The position numbers were made by a program, and so were the translations under genes. A DNA stretch of 64,000 bases from Gymnorhina tibicen (taxonomy: Eukaryota > Chordata > Aves > Passeriformes > Artamidae): positions 947,564 to 1,011,563 of the forward strand of contig VXAZ01000373.1 of assembly GCA_013399875.1 (NCBI GenBank), written 5' to 3'. Shown in pieces: positions 23,901-37,200 of this stretch (position 1 is its first letter; each line of letters opens with the position of its first letter). The notes below the pieces were generated by a model. It did no database searches and was not told the origin of the DNA. It worked only from the letters and a program-made list of their open reading frames with translations.

Positions 23901-26900
23901 GTTTATAGGCCTCTGATGATCCACAAGCTCAAAGCTAATGGTCTACAGGACCAGATCTCATTTAAGTGTTTTTAATTAGAAACTCAGCAGAAATACACAC
24001 AGTCCTCCATGGAAAAGGCAAAGGGTAAACAGTGCCCATTGGTACAAACACCATGGGAACCACTGTCTCTGCATGATGTCAAAGGGTTCCATGAAACAGT
24101 AAATGCCAGTACAAATTTCACCTGGTAGACTGGCATCAGGATCTTAGTCACCTGACCTTTAAGGAAGGGTTGGGCTTCACAGCAGATATCTAGGAACTGC
24201 TTTTCCAAACCATCTTAATAATAGTAACAGACAACTGTCTAATAATGGTTGGATGCTGTCAATGCCTCTTCAGGTCCAGTGGAAGATGGGATCAGTAACA
24301 AGCCAGGTACATGGCAAAAGCTGTGCTGCTCATTATTGGCCTCCACAGAAACACCTCAGGAGACTAAGGATGCCCTGTCCCTCAGGTAGCTTTGCAGCAA
24401 GCACACTAACATTCAACCAGAGAAAAATGAATCAACATCCAGCAATCTCCAGCTGCCAGTTCATCATAAAATTTTGAAAGTGACCAGATAATACCCAAGG
24501 GATTTAGGACACTAATTTTAAAACAGCCTCCGGTTTGCCTACACAGATATAAAACAGAAAAATGCTTGCTCATCCTTCTACTAAATCCATCTCAGATGAC
24601 TTGTTTAAGAACATTTTGTCTGCTGTGTTCACAGGCCTTTACCTTGGTGTCATAGCCAGGGAAGACCCATAATAAACTCCTCCTCATTCATGGAGATCCA
24701 TACAACAAGTCCTTCTTTTCAAAGTCTTCAAAAAGAGAATTGTCACTGGAACAGACAGTGAAGATGCAGTGCACTTTCCTGAGTAGCTAGAACAAGGGTA
24801 AACTGAGTAAATCAGCAGCTGTGACCTTTTGCAAGAGTTTTTAAGCAGTTTTTTTTTGCCACTTGAAAATAAACCAACCCATTTACAAAACCCACAAAAG
24901 CAAAAGAACCCTCCTACAGTACTGTAACTCTGTAGTCCTGCAATTCAGCTCATTATTGCTCCATTAAAATCTGTCTTTAGATTTAAAAACAGCATGAGTT
25001 TTCTTCCTTAAGGTTCCGGGCTTACCTGAGCTACCAAGTGCCAAACTTTTGTACTCTTCTTTTGAGCAGTAAGAACCTTATTACTAGACAAAACAAGACA
25101 AATCCTACCACCAGTAGTGTATTCAAGGGTATTTCTAGCCACAGACTTTCCAGTTAGCTATGCTCTTCCCAAAGAATTAATCAAAATGTGTTAATCCATC
25201 TGTGGAAGCTTGATGCTACAGTAGCTTTTCTGTAGGTTAGAAGAATGGAAACCAGACTCCCTTATCCTGCTTGGTCAGTCCTCTTGTGGGATCTATGCAT
25301 CTATTTTTGTATAGATTTGTTGAATCCAGTTGTGGCATTAGGCAGGTACCTATTCCAGACCTCAGGCTGCAGTCACACTGCTCTCTACACTCTCATCCCA
25401 AAGCAGTAACAACATCAGCAGCAACAGCCGGCAGCGCCTTCTCAAGAAAATATTCTAACTCCCAGATGGGCTGAGAGGAGGTTCCTAATACATTTTTGCT
25501 CTCGTGGCTTTGGAACTTCCAGCAGGAGGACAAGGGGAATTTTGGTGGCAGTGGAAAACTGGGAAACCAAGTCGGGTCTTGCTAAAGATAAGTTTGTTCT
25601 TTGCCAGATGAGTAGTGAGTGCAGAGGTGGAGTAGTGCTGGTACACCTTCGGCCTCAGCTATGTCTTCCCACAGCTAGGTGGAATGAGATGGTAAGCATA
25701 GCCAGGAACTTCAGAAACACTCCTTGCACCTCAAGATGGCACAGACTGGACTCATGAGACTGGAAAAAACAGCTTATTTTAAACTTGAATTTTGGAGCAT
25801 GAAGTAGTTGCTCATAAATGTGTTCACACAATACCTCCAATATTTTTTATCTGCAAGTGCATATCTTTAGGAAGTGACAGCTTTTCCAACTCTAGGAACA
25901 ATTGTCAAGGTTTGTTTTTCCTTGTTTAATTAATCAGGATACCAAGATCCCTCATTTTTCATGAAAATTTTTTTTTTCCCTTTCTTTTCTGAAGATACAA
26001 TCACCTCCAAAATATTTTAAGGTTTAAGAAAACATCTTAACACTTAAGTAAGCCCAGCATAATATATCATTTTCATAAGCCAAGAGCTGCCTACATAGTG
26101 AGCACTTTCTTTGGAATTTTGTTAATAGCTCACCATCTGTACCTCACCGAGTCATTGCTACTGACAAATAACAAGGAAAGGAACACTCAAAGATTCTCCA
26201 AGAATCTTAAGAGAAGATGTTATGAGAAACAAAATTTAAAAAACCCAAAATTTAGAGGCTTTTGTTCTTCAAAGTCCGTGCCAGCTTTTGTAGAGGTACA
26301 GCAATTGCTTGCATATTGCAAACACAACAGCCAACGAAAATAATTTTCAGTCTATTTGTATACACCATAAACCAGTGAAAAAAAATCCTAACAGAAAGAC
26401 AGGACTTTATACAATGAATTTCAAATATTTTCACAAGTGAGCATTGCACTACCCTGGGTATCAGAACTTTAGCTTGGTCTCACTTCCCAACAGACAATGG
26501 CAAGAGAAGAGTTAAAACTCAGGACTACTACTTTTAGCCTACTATTTTAGCCATTAGAATACGTTCTCTACTAATCTCCTTTTTGTTCCTAAATATCTTT
26601 TTTCCATAGTGTTGATTGCTCCAAGGCTCCTATCTGCAGAAGTCTAATGAAACTACAAGAAGTATTTAAACTTAAGGTTGAATTATCAAGTATTTTCAGG
26701 ATATAGAAAGCAGGAAACAGCAACACATTATGTAATACAGCCATTATATACTGCCATAATAAATATTTAGAAATTCCAAGACTCTCTAAAGAAGCCTTTC
26801 GTGCACAGTATCAGCATTCATCCCTTCAGGGTGTAACATGCAGACTGCTTCTCCACAGGGAGTTTTATCTTATTTCATTTTCGTACTGCATTCCACCTCT

Positions 26901-29358
26901 GTGTCGCCAACCAAATTGTTTCCTGTTTTACTGTACAGAAGACCAAGAAAAAGTTTAGTAGTCACTATCTGCTTTTAATGCATACTAATCAAATTACCTA
27001 GGGCATCTTATATATCTGTTGTTATTTAACTGTAGGAAGTGAACAGGGTCACAAAAGATCCAAAATATTTTATTTTTACATCTAAATTTTATGCCTAATA
27101 TTTAAAAGCATTTTAACATCTATCAGAATTGCTTCATTTGCACAGTAAAAACTTCAAATTTATGTTTTTATGGTTATCAATTGCTCTGCTCACTTAAGAA
27201 AGAGCAGTTTCACTTAATTCAGAAGGTACCTTTTTAATTTCAATTTCCAAGAACAGCACTGCAGCCTTGACTCCAATACAACAATACAGTATTATTATTA
27301 ACACTCGCACAATCTTGCCTTCAGAAAAGGGACTGTTTCTCTAACTGGATATCATGAAGAGCAAGTCAGAATTTTTAATTTTTTTTTTTCAAATAAAGTT
27401 ATATCAAAATAATAATTTTGGTTTTTTTAATTTGTCTAGTCTCACATCAAACCTTAAACAAAAATGTGTTAAACCCCCCTAAGTTTAATTGTGATTAACT
27501 GAGTTACAGAGGCTTCTCACATACTAGCACTGTTCACTAGACCAAGTAGCATCTTAACAACATATTAACTCACAAGGTTTGCCATATCAATGTTATACAA
27601 AAGCAACAAAGTCTTAATGGCAGTAACTGGTGGGTTTGATAACGTGTGATTCACAAATAGCCAGTAATCATGACCCAGTAACTCAACAAAGTATCAGTTT
27701 GCATGTTAGTTTAAAGTAAAATGGAAATGACGGCTCTCAGTGCAAAAAGGACTTAAACAATCTCATGCTTACTCTGCACTAGAGATGGTTACAGCAAAAG
27801 TGTTATTTTTATGTTTATGCTCCTGAGAAGAGTCACTGGCATCTTGACCGCTTGAATTAGCAATTACTACTGGTACATTAAACAAAACCACGTCACCAGC
27901 TTATAAAACAACAAGTGTTTTGCTTTCTCTTCAAGAGAAAAATATCAGTTCTCCTACTGACACTGCTGCAAGAAAAGGAGGAAGAAACCATCATTCTCTC
28001 CTCCTGTGAACGGATCAGGCTCTGGCCATGATCAGGAACACTCCAGGCGGAGCACTGATCTAACCCGATACAGCAAGTACCGCATGCACCTGTAACACAA
28101 ACCCAGATGTGCACTTTTGTCCCAGAGAAAAAAACCCCAAACACCTCAACATAGATGTCAAAGTAATAAAAGCAAAACCGAGGGATTTTTTGAAAAACAG
28201 ACCAAAAAAAAATCAATCCCCTTGAGCTTGGGGTACAGCCACATCACGACTGGAACGCGCTATTAATAGTGTCTGACACAGTAAAAACAGTTATCACATT
28301 GCAAAGTCTGAATTATTCCCACAGAATTCAACACTTGAAAAAGTCCAAAGCATTTATTTTTCCAGAACAGTTTTATAAACATAACCTAGTCATTAGAATA
28401 TGCAAGCATACTTTCTAAAGTGACCCATGCAATACCTATTAAGACTAAATGGCTGTAACACACACATTCTGGCAGGGAAGCAAATGCACTTCTGAGACCA
28501 GCCCACCTTTGAACCTCTTCACCGTAGCTCATGCTTTGAAGTAGGAAACCATAAATGGAAGTTGTTGCTTTCTTCACTTCACATACAAGATGAAAGGTCC
28601 TCACAAAATGCATGTCGGATGCCACAACAACAGATCTTACATGAAAGGCAGCAAAAGTAACACAGAGGAGCTACAGCTCTTGTCACACGGAACTACAGAT
28701 CCATGCTACCAGCACAGCAACACACCATCCTACCTCGGTGATGCAGTTAAACGCTGATGCTTTTCACTATGCAATAAAGGCATTTCTAAAGAGACGGGTG
28801 GATAGTCTGCTCTGCACAAGTTTGTTTCCAGTGAGCTAGCTCAGGGAACAGCAGCCTCTTAGCTACACATATGCTGGAACATGCCTCAGAAATGTGGGTT
28901 TCTACAGAAAGGATTTGAAGAAAGTTAGACTCTTAGATTAGAAGAGAGGAGGTCTTGGTTTTAAATATTATGCACAAAGACACTCTAGTTCGGTGTAAAA
29001 GGGTAGAAAGGTAGTTTGTACCCACTGTCAGCTGCTCAGTAAAGATCTTATGTCATCACAGGTGAAGCAGGATGCTGGTTAGTAGGTGGTGAAAGAGCCT
29101 GAGGGCAAGTCAACAAATTACACCCAACTTTGTTTTCAGCTTTGAGAAACATACTGTAAATTTTTTCCCTTACATTAAAAATTTTATAATTTATAGGCAA
29201 ATAATGAAGAACCCTGAGCCAGGGGGAAAGCAACTCCAAATCCAGTGCAGTAGACCTTCCCATTTACAAATTTTACAATTAAGGTAAAGACAAAACTTAA
29301 GAATCAAGTTCAAAGCAAAGCAAAAATGAAGAATATTAACTTTACATGTAGCTTCTTA

Positions 29359-29419
29359 TTAAAAAAACCCAAACAACAACAACAACCCCAAACAAAACAA
29401 CCAACCAAACAAAAACCCA
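29359..29419 (+). repeat. A/C-rich low-complexity tract
   Basis: A run of A-rich units (AAACCC, AACAACAACAACAACCCC, AACCAACCAAACAAAAACCC) with almost no G or T. In composition it is the complement of the G/T tract 1.2 kb downstream. Similar but shorter A/C-rich stretches occur near 2340-2490 and 34620-34650. Confidence 0.8.
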
Positions 29420-29744
29420 ATGAGAAAAATACTATTCCTATATTACTGCACAGGAGGTTGTAGTTTCTGTTTTGGTTTGTTTTAACTAGAAAGCCAAAAT
29501 CATAGCAGCATTACAGCAAGTAGGCTGTGTTAAAAGCTGTAAGAAGGAGCTGAAGCAATATTTTGCTTGGGTACCAACACCAGTTGCACAGCATGCAAGT
29601 TTCTGCATGCTTGGGATCTTTTTCTTCTGAGCAACACCTAAGAAACATACAGGAAAAAATAATTCCACAATCTTCTGTGACAGTTACCATGCATGCTAAA
29701 ATAAAAAAATAAGGTGGCACTCTAAAATATTCAACCAAATCTGG

Positions 29745-29838
29745 AGTATTTGAAGGTGATCCTGCTTATTGCAGAGGGGTTGGACTGGATGACCTTTAAA
29801 GGTCTGTTCCAACCCACGCCACTCTGATTCCACAATTT
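29745..29838 (+). mobile_element. CR1 LINE 3'-end fragment
   Basis: GGGGTTGGACTGGATGACC followed by TTTAAAGGTCTGTTCCAACC and CACTCTGATTCCACAA matches the terminal portion of CR1 in sense orientation. Only about the last 90 bases are recognisable. The upstream join around 29745 is approximate. Confidence 0.9.
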
Positions 29839-30596
29839 TATTTAATACACAACCATCAGCATCTCCATGGCTTTCTTCCCCGCCTCATATTTATATACAA
29901 ACAAATACAACTGAACACTCCTGGCCAGGGGACTATATAGCCTACAGCTAACTTGTACTTAGATTTGACAGAGAGGTACACATTTTTTCCATTTTTAAAA
30001 ATTGAATTTAATTCAAAAATTTTGTTCTTAAAGTTGCCTGGAGAACTTTTACCTTCCGGGAGCTAATAGCATAGCCTAGGATCTGCCTCTTCCTAAGGAC
30101 TGCACCTCTGCACTGATGATCTGTGGGCATACAGCCGTCATGGAGCTCATCCTGTGAAAGGTGAGGTTCATGTCTCCTGGGATGAAGCCCAGACACGCCT
30201 TTAGTAAACAAGACAAATATTCTCAGAGTTGACTTGGCACAAAAAGGAATATCTAGCTCAGGGTGAAGACGCTCTTCACATAACTGAAAGTTATGCCAGC
30301 TTCAGCTTTTGCATACTCTGTGCTTGCATAGTTATAGTGAGCTGAGGTCACAAATCACCGTAACAGAGAATGCGCCTGTAACATGCTGCACAATTTTCTG
30401 ATGCAACGTCGGGGTTTTTTAAGCAATCTGACAAAAGACAAATACCCTGAAAAAGTATTTTCCATTCTCCATCATCTTTTAATTATACTGTTCCTGCCAA
30501 CTGCTTTATCTGAAAGCTGATTCTGACTAGACAGATAAACCTGCAGAATGGTGCTGTTTACATTTGCCCTTTTTATTTGGTAGCATTTTTGTTGGG

Positions 30597-30790
30597 GGTT
30601 AACATTCTGGCTAAAGTTTGGGTTGTGATTTTTTTGTTGTTTTTTTGTTGGGTTGGTTTTTAATTTTTTTTTTTGTTGGGGTTTTTTGGGGGGTTGTTTG
30701 GGTATTTTGGTTGTGTGTTTTGGGTTTTGGGTTTTTTTTTGGTCGGGGGGGTTAACTTTGGTGGTGTTTTGGGGTTTTTTTGGAGGTGGG
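30597..30790 (+). repeat. G/T-rich low-complexity tract with G-quadruplex potential
   Basis: About 190 bases consist almost wholly of G and T on the plus strand. G runs of three or more occur at 30678-30681, 30688-30693, 30700-30702, 30722-30724, 30729-30731, 30745-30751 and 30771-30774, mostly separated by short T-rich loops. This satisfies a relaxed G-quadruplex pattern. Because GMDS is transcribed from the other strand, the nascent RNA would be C/A-rich, and the G-rich strand is the transcription template. Open frames through it (for example 30653-30979) are translations of the low-complexity tract and not genes. Confidence 0.85.
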
Positions 30791-31198
30791 CTAGTACTTC
30801 TACCTGTATTATCTCATTGGTCCCTGCAACTATATTCAGAAGGATCCCAAATGGATTCAAGAAGACTGACACAAAACGTTAGCCCCAAGGAGTCTCCACT
30901 GACATTTAAAACCACCTTGTTGGCAACAGAATTATTTAGTAATGAGGCATATCACAGAAAAGATATAGCAGGATGTTGATGGGGGTTTTGTGCATGAAAC
31001 CAACACTCAGAAAGCATTATCCCTACACTGAGCCTTGCTTTGATGCTTGCACAGCATTTATTATTTTCTATTTTAAAAAAAAGTAATGTTCAGATACCCA
31101 CTCTTAGTCCTAAACATGAGATAATGGAACACCTTCCTAACTTGCTCTGACAGCAGGTTTATGTAGAACATAAATTTCTCTGTCAAAGTGGAAACACA

Positions 31199-31268
31199 AA
31201 ATGGTTCAGGATGGAAGGGGCCTTGTAGGTTACCTAGTTCCAACCCCCCCACTATGGGCAGGGATAAT
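31199..31268 (-). mobile_element. CR1 LINE 3'-end fragment
   Basis: AATGGTTCAGGATGGAAGGG, then GCCTTGTAGGTTACCTAGTT, CCAACCCCCCC and CTATGGGCAGGGATA are the reverse complement of the CR1 3' end, including the conserved CCATGGGCAGGGACA block. It is a short, 5'-truncated copy on the minus strand. Confidence 0.88.
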
Positions 31269-34200
31269 GATGATTCAAATATTCATCCTACTGGTTTCAT
31301 ACTGTTTAACACACAAATAGGTGACTTCTCTCCCATGTGTATCCTGTATCCCCCTTCCCACTAAGGAACTCAGACCTGCAAAACTATCCAGAAGCAAGAG
31401 TGAGCTCCTGCAGACCACTGAACTTTCAGTATCTGTATATTTTGTATTTTCACATCTTATTATTGTTGTAGATAGTTCTATCCACTAGCCCCCCTGGGAT
31501 AAGGTTTGGCCTATTTCTCAAGAGCAACTTGAAGATTAGGAGGTGGGAACAGATGGTTTTAGTCAAAGCCCTTTAAATCAGTTCCAAAGTGTAATATTTT
31601 CACATACTCCCCATGCTTACCACCCATCTAAAAAATAAAAAGAACAAAAATCAAAAAGTGAAAAGGAGAAAAAAACTATCAAACAGCTTAATTTATTTGG
31701 TCTGGTTTTTGTACTTCAACTTGGTAAGTTGTAGTACATAATAAAGCATCCAATCTTCTGCATTTGTACTATTATCATTACATTTAGCACATGACATGAC
31801 AAATACTTAAAACCTTTAGCATTACTAACATACAGAAAATATCTTTGATGATATTCCAAGTAATTAATCTGTGCCACACAATGCAACCAAGCCTTGTAAT
31901 GATGCAGTTCAACATGGATGAAATGTGGTATCTAGGAATAACAATCTAATAAACAGTTAACAGAGCAATCTTTTCTGTTATCCTCTTCTTAACAATTTGG
32001 CACATCTTTTGTATAACAGTTTCTCACACAGTGCTATAATGAAACAAACCAGGGAAGAGAAAAAAATTTAGTTAGGAGATAAAATACATCTGATAAATAG
32101 TATAAAACAAGAGTGTAGATCATGTAGCCTTCAGATTTCATTGCCTCCCAGGCAAACAATTTCTCCTTTAAAACACAGCATTTTAAAAATAATTACTATA
32201 TGTTTCCATGTTAAGAGAAATACAACAATTAGAATCTTGTCAGAGAATTACCATCTCATGAAGATCCTTTAAATTACAGTCATTGACAAAAATAACTATT
32301 TCCCTATTGCCTTCTTATTTTCAATCACAGCTTATAAAGCAAAGGTTTTTAAAACTAGCAGCAGTTATTTGAGAGGATGGTCAAATACAGTAATACCCGT
32401 ACTAACAAAAATTTAGGAAAGGAAAGAAAATGTAAACATGCCACCATGGATTGTCTGAGGAAATAAAAAACCTAGACACTTAAGTTTCCCCTTATTTATA
32501 GGCTATGCTTACAAAAAACAACATTCATGCTTAAGTTTATGAAATGAATCCACCCTCATTTATAACAAACATTTTTAATTACAATTCTATAAGGTACTGA
32601 CAAAAATGATACCTTAGATGAGCAGATTTAATTTGGCACGTATATAATTTCTGATTTTATGCAAATCTAATCAGGTTGTACAGCTTGCTTCATGTAGGCT
32701 GAAAGCTAAAGAAAGCAAAAAATTAGCACTAATTCATGAAGATCAAGAACCTACATGAACCACCACCAGCACTTTGCAAACACCAGTCCAATTAAAGCCA
32801 AGAAAACGCACATCAGAAAGCTTAGTCTGAAGGAAGGGGCCTAACGGTGTATTAGTGGAAGTGAATCAAATATGTATTTCCATGTAACTGTTTCATTTAA
32901 GCTATGGCCTGACATTACAGCACGACACTGCCATCCAGAAGAGATGTCATAACCACAGCAGAGCCCACTTAGGGCTTGGAAGATACATGGAGAAGTATCC
33001 TCTGTGCTGGAGGCCTTGCCACATCCTCAGTCCAGCAGGGAGAGACTAACACACAAACGAACCCAAGCGCACCTCAGCAAAGGTGTCTAGTGACAGCCAA
33101 GTTTAGTCACATCCACGTGCACTTCGGGATGTTCTTTTCAAGCTCGTAGGCGTATGAATGAAAGCTACTTCAAAAAGATTAAAAATTACTTGTGACGTTT
33201 TTACTCATAACATTTAATGACACTATGGAAAAAGTTCCTCTTCAAATATTAAAGGCAAAGTGTTCATCCTTCCACACCCCACAAAACCAAAAGTGCCAGC
33301 TTATATGAAAGCATATAAATCTAACCATAAATTAAAAGTTAAACTACATTTAATTAAGTTTCAATTGCTTCCTTGCCTTGAAATGTAATTACATTTTCAA
33401 TATATTGTCCTTCTAACCTTTAAATCTTCAAATTGTTTATACTCCATGGCACTAGAAAGCCATGTTTCACTTTGTTAACAGTGCACTCTGCGAACATGTT
33501 AAAATCTAACAGTAAATATACATATGTAACATATCATTAGGAAAGAAACCCCTCCTATAAAAATATTAGCATTTGCTTACAAAAGAAAAGTCAACTTTAA
33601 TCTATACTTGCTGACAGAGAGGATAATGTATTGCAGACAATTCTGTTTTATCAATGGGTATCACTATATTAAACTTTCTTTTGCTTCCCCTCCCCCCTAT
33701 TTTTTATTTTAAAGCAAACCATTCATGGATTAAAAATATTTCAGCTTTATTAAGGAAACCACTGAATCAATGGAAAAATTGCCGCGAGAATGAGGACAGG
33801 TTTTCATACTAGATACTGTTACATGGATTTTTTCAACCATTAACTTGCAACAATATTACTGTTCCTAGATTGCTAAATCTACACTGATACTATCGTAAAT
33901 AACTTCTATTGATCAGTCGCATGTCATTATTGAGAAATTTTGACTTCAATGTGACTTGATGCTAATCGTCACATTTTCAATTATTTATTTTAAACTGAAG
34001 CATTGGAGAGAAAGTTCAAATCATTTGCTTTGATTTATTCAGTAAAAATAAAGAATACCCTACACTAATATTTATAAAGGAATTCTAGTTCAGTACCTTA
34101 ACCACAAATGTAAGGCAGCAAATTACAAGTAATAAACTACTTACACAACTTAAACACAGTTAACAGTAGGCGATTCTCCAAAAACCACCCAAAGTTTGTC

Positions 34201-37200
34201 TTCAACTGACTTGTATGATGATCTTTTAAATCCTAGTTAGCATTCAGCATTTACAGTCCAAATTTCTAATACGTATTCCTTATCATTATAAGCTACTTAA
34301 TAAACATAATGCAAAAACATATATAGTAGCATCATAAAATGCAACCATTCACTGGAACTTGCAGCGTTCAGTAATGGTGCATCTGAATGTGACACAATGA
34401 AAATGCACACCACCTAGAAATACTGATGGCTGAACAAAACCAAAGTATTAGACAGAGTACAGTTAACAAAAACCTGCAAGCATGAAATACTCCCAGGCAT
34501 TACAAAGAACCCCTGCCAGTGACGTGAGTCGCCTTCAGATCACACCTCATGACAAGTCAATCAGTCCCATTTTTTTTTCGTTAAAAGTATTGCAAGCAGC
34601 TTCAGGAATATCTAGTACATGGAAAAAAAAACCCAAACAAAACAAACCTGAAGTGTTTTACAAAATTGCTTGCATAGTACTTTTGGAAGTAATTCTCATT
34701 TATCAGCTATTTACATACTGTATCGTTTCAATTAAGCTGTAACTTTTGAAATCTGCAGGAAGAATTATATACCTTTTTATTTCAGACAAACTTGCTACTG
34801 TAATTCAAGTTTAGACATGGAAGAGATAACAGTATAGATCAGTATCATAAAAAATTAGCATCTTACATTATCGTTTACTCAATGCAAATTTTAATCTATT
34901 TTTTTCAGTGGAATTGGGATTTTAGATAATGTGGGTTTAGTAAACTGAGTCTTTTACTAGCTCCAAAGACTTAGGTATGCTGAATGTATGTAATGTTTTC
35001 AGGAGCATTTTTTAGAGCTTTGCAATTAAATTTTACTGCCCAGCTAACAAAATACATAGGTTGCATATGCCTTGTAATTAAAATACATCATTTCTGGAGG
35101 ATGTTCTTTGCCACAGAGGAGTTTTAGAAACAAGTCAAAGGAAAAATATTACACCAATATAAAATTAGAAAAGCTCCACAGAACTCACAGCTTGTTACAC
35201 AAACACACACACAGAGCTTAAAAAAATTCAAGAATATTAAGCATATTAAAATCTTTAAAGCAGTGCTTAAAGCTTCTAGCATCCTTTAATTTGTTTTTAC
35301 ATCCTTGTTTGATGCTGTAGTCTTTGTTCTGATGCTATGCCAGTGAAATTGCATCACCACGAAGCAACATTATGCAAGTATGTCTGGCTAAAATTAAAAT
35401 GCTATTTCTCAGCATCACATACTTACAGGAAAAATGCAGTTCAGACATTCACAATTCAATTATGCAAGCCAATATATTTGGTAAATACTTAATGAAAAAT
35501 AGGGTAATGGAAAACTAGTATGCATAGTTGTATAGGAAGATAAACCACCAGACTGCTCCTGTTGCTCTAGTTAGTTTTTTGGAGTACAAGTCTATCACCA
35601 AAGATGCTAAATACAGCTCCACTTCAAAAAGCTGGAGTGATAAAAACTTATTGAAATCGGGAAGTTCTTAATGTAAGGGCAGACAGTACTGGATTTTTTT
35701 TTTAATTAAGCTTTTTCCAAATAATCAGCTATTACATAAAACATACGTAACCTCTACAAAACAAGTTGCACGTTAGAGCACAAACACTGATCAAGATGTT
35801 TTTTCTCTCCAGACCCGAGTGTTTTGCACAAGCAGGGATAAGTTCCTATGTTACAGTTCTTCAGCATCTAAAGAAATTTCCTGAATAACTGTTTTCTTCC
35901 TTATAAAATGTAACACAGCATCATCACAATAAGATTAAACTGCAGCAACAGTCCTCAAACCATTCTGATTCCTAATTCAGATGGATTATCAATAAATACC
36001 AGATGTACACTGTTTACAAAGCAATTACCTCATTCACAGGAGACACTCAGTTAAGATATAATATTATGTACAGATTCCCTCAAGATTTCTGCTATAAAAA
36101 TAAAAATGAACACAACATCAAGAGCTCCTAAACATCCCAAAATAACAACTTTCACTTTTTCCTAGCCACAAAATTTATTGACAATAATGAAGTAGCAAAA
36201 AAAAAAAGTCTCACTATAGTTCTGTAACTTACAAACAAATAATGTTTCCTCTTCCTTCAATTTCTAAAATGCTCAAGGAAAAATAGAAACTTGTGCCCAT
36301 GGACTACTGTAAGAGTGGAATTAATCTCTGTTCTGTCACTCCTGGCCACACAGCCATTCTAAATCATAGGGGTTCTGTGAGTTTGACTGTGCACGTCTCA
36401 CTGCAACAGTTCTTTCACAGAAATGTTTTGTATAATTTAACTTTTCTCAATGCTGTTTTACACACTAAGAAAATAAATGAAACCATTTTTTACTGCAGAA
36501 AACACTTTATTTCTCTTGTTTTGCATGCCTGTAAAACACTGAGAAGCTTTAAGATGCACAGTCCATTTCTTCCACAGATGAAGGAAGTTGAGAGGATATA
36601 CATACATTTTTAAAGCTGCATAAACCACAAAGCCAAACTTACACAGAACAAAGAACAAATCTAGCGTTACTCAGCAAGGAGACTGGAAACATGCACACAC
36701 ACATACACCCCGACAGTTCTAATGAAACTAAAGGAAAAAAAGAAATACTGCTTTGTTATGCAAATACACCATTTCAAAATTGAGAAAATTAAATGATGTC
36801 ATTCAAGCTAATATCCTTACCTCAATGGAAAAGTGGCAAGAGACAACAACAGCCCTCCCTCCCCAGCTACCCCCTTGCAAACATTTCAATGAGGTTTGGC
36901 TTCAATAGCAGTCTGTAGCATTTAGCCTCAAGAAGAATTACCGAGAGAGTTTTGGAACTGCTTCTTTTAAAAAGTTTGCATTCGTTCTGCCAACCTAATT
37001 CATCTAGACAATCAGTGCAATGCATGTATTATTGCGTAGTCACAGATTTTTCATAGCTTCCATTTCAGAACAGCGACTTAGTAAATGGTTTGTAAAAATA
37101 TAAAAACACAACCATGTTATTTCTTCCAAGAATTTAATACGTCTCCAAGGAAGTGTGTTCAGAGACACAAGGAAAAAAAACCTTAACATTATATAACAAA

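Larger units (their letters stand above)
15204..29744. other. Intronic stretch with few recognised features
   Basis: This holds the orphan exon-like frame (17009-17161), the poly-A run at 19011, and the two weak regulatory candidates near 22.7 and 23.8 kb. A GC-richer patch at 19840-20215 ends in AATAAATTAATTTC and could be a decayed LTR, but I cannot support that. The longest open frames of the window (22919-23353 plus, 21909-22316 minus) are here and show no family resemblance. Confidence 0.55.

Noticed and set aside
25607..25691. Exon-like interval between TTCTTTGCCAG and ATG|gtaagc on the plus strand
   Set aside because: The splice-like signals are fair, but the encoded peptide is short and unremarkable, and such pairs occur often by chance. 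Without transcript data it cannot be supported.
30653..30979. Gly/Phe/Trp-rich frames on both strands in the G/T tract
   Set aside because: They only translate low-complexity DNA.
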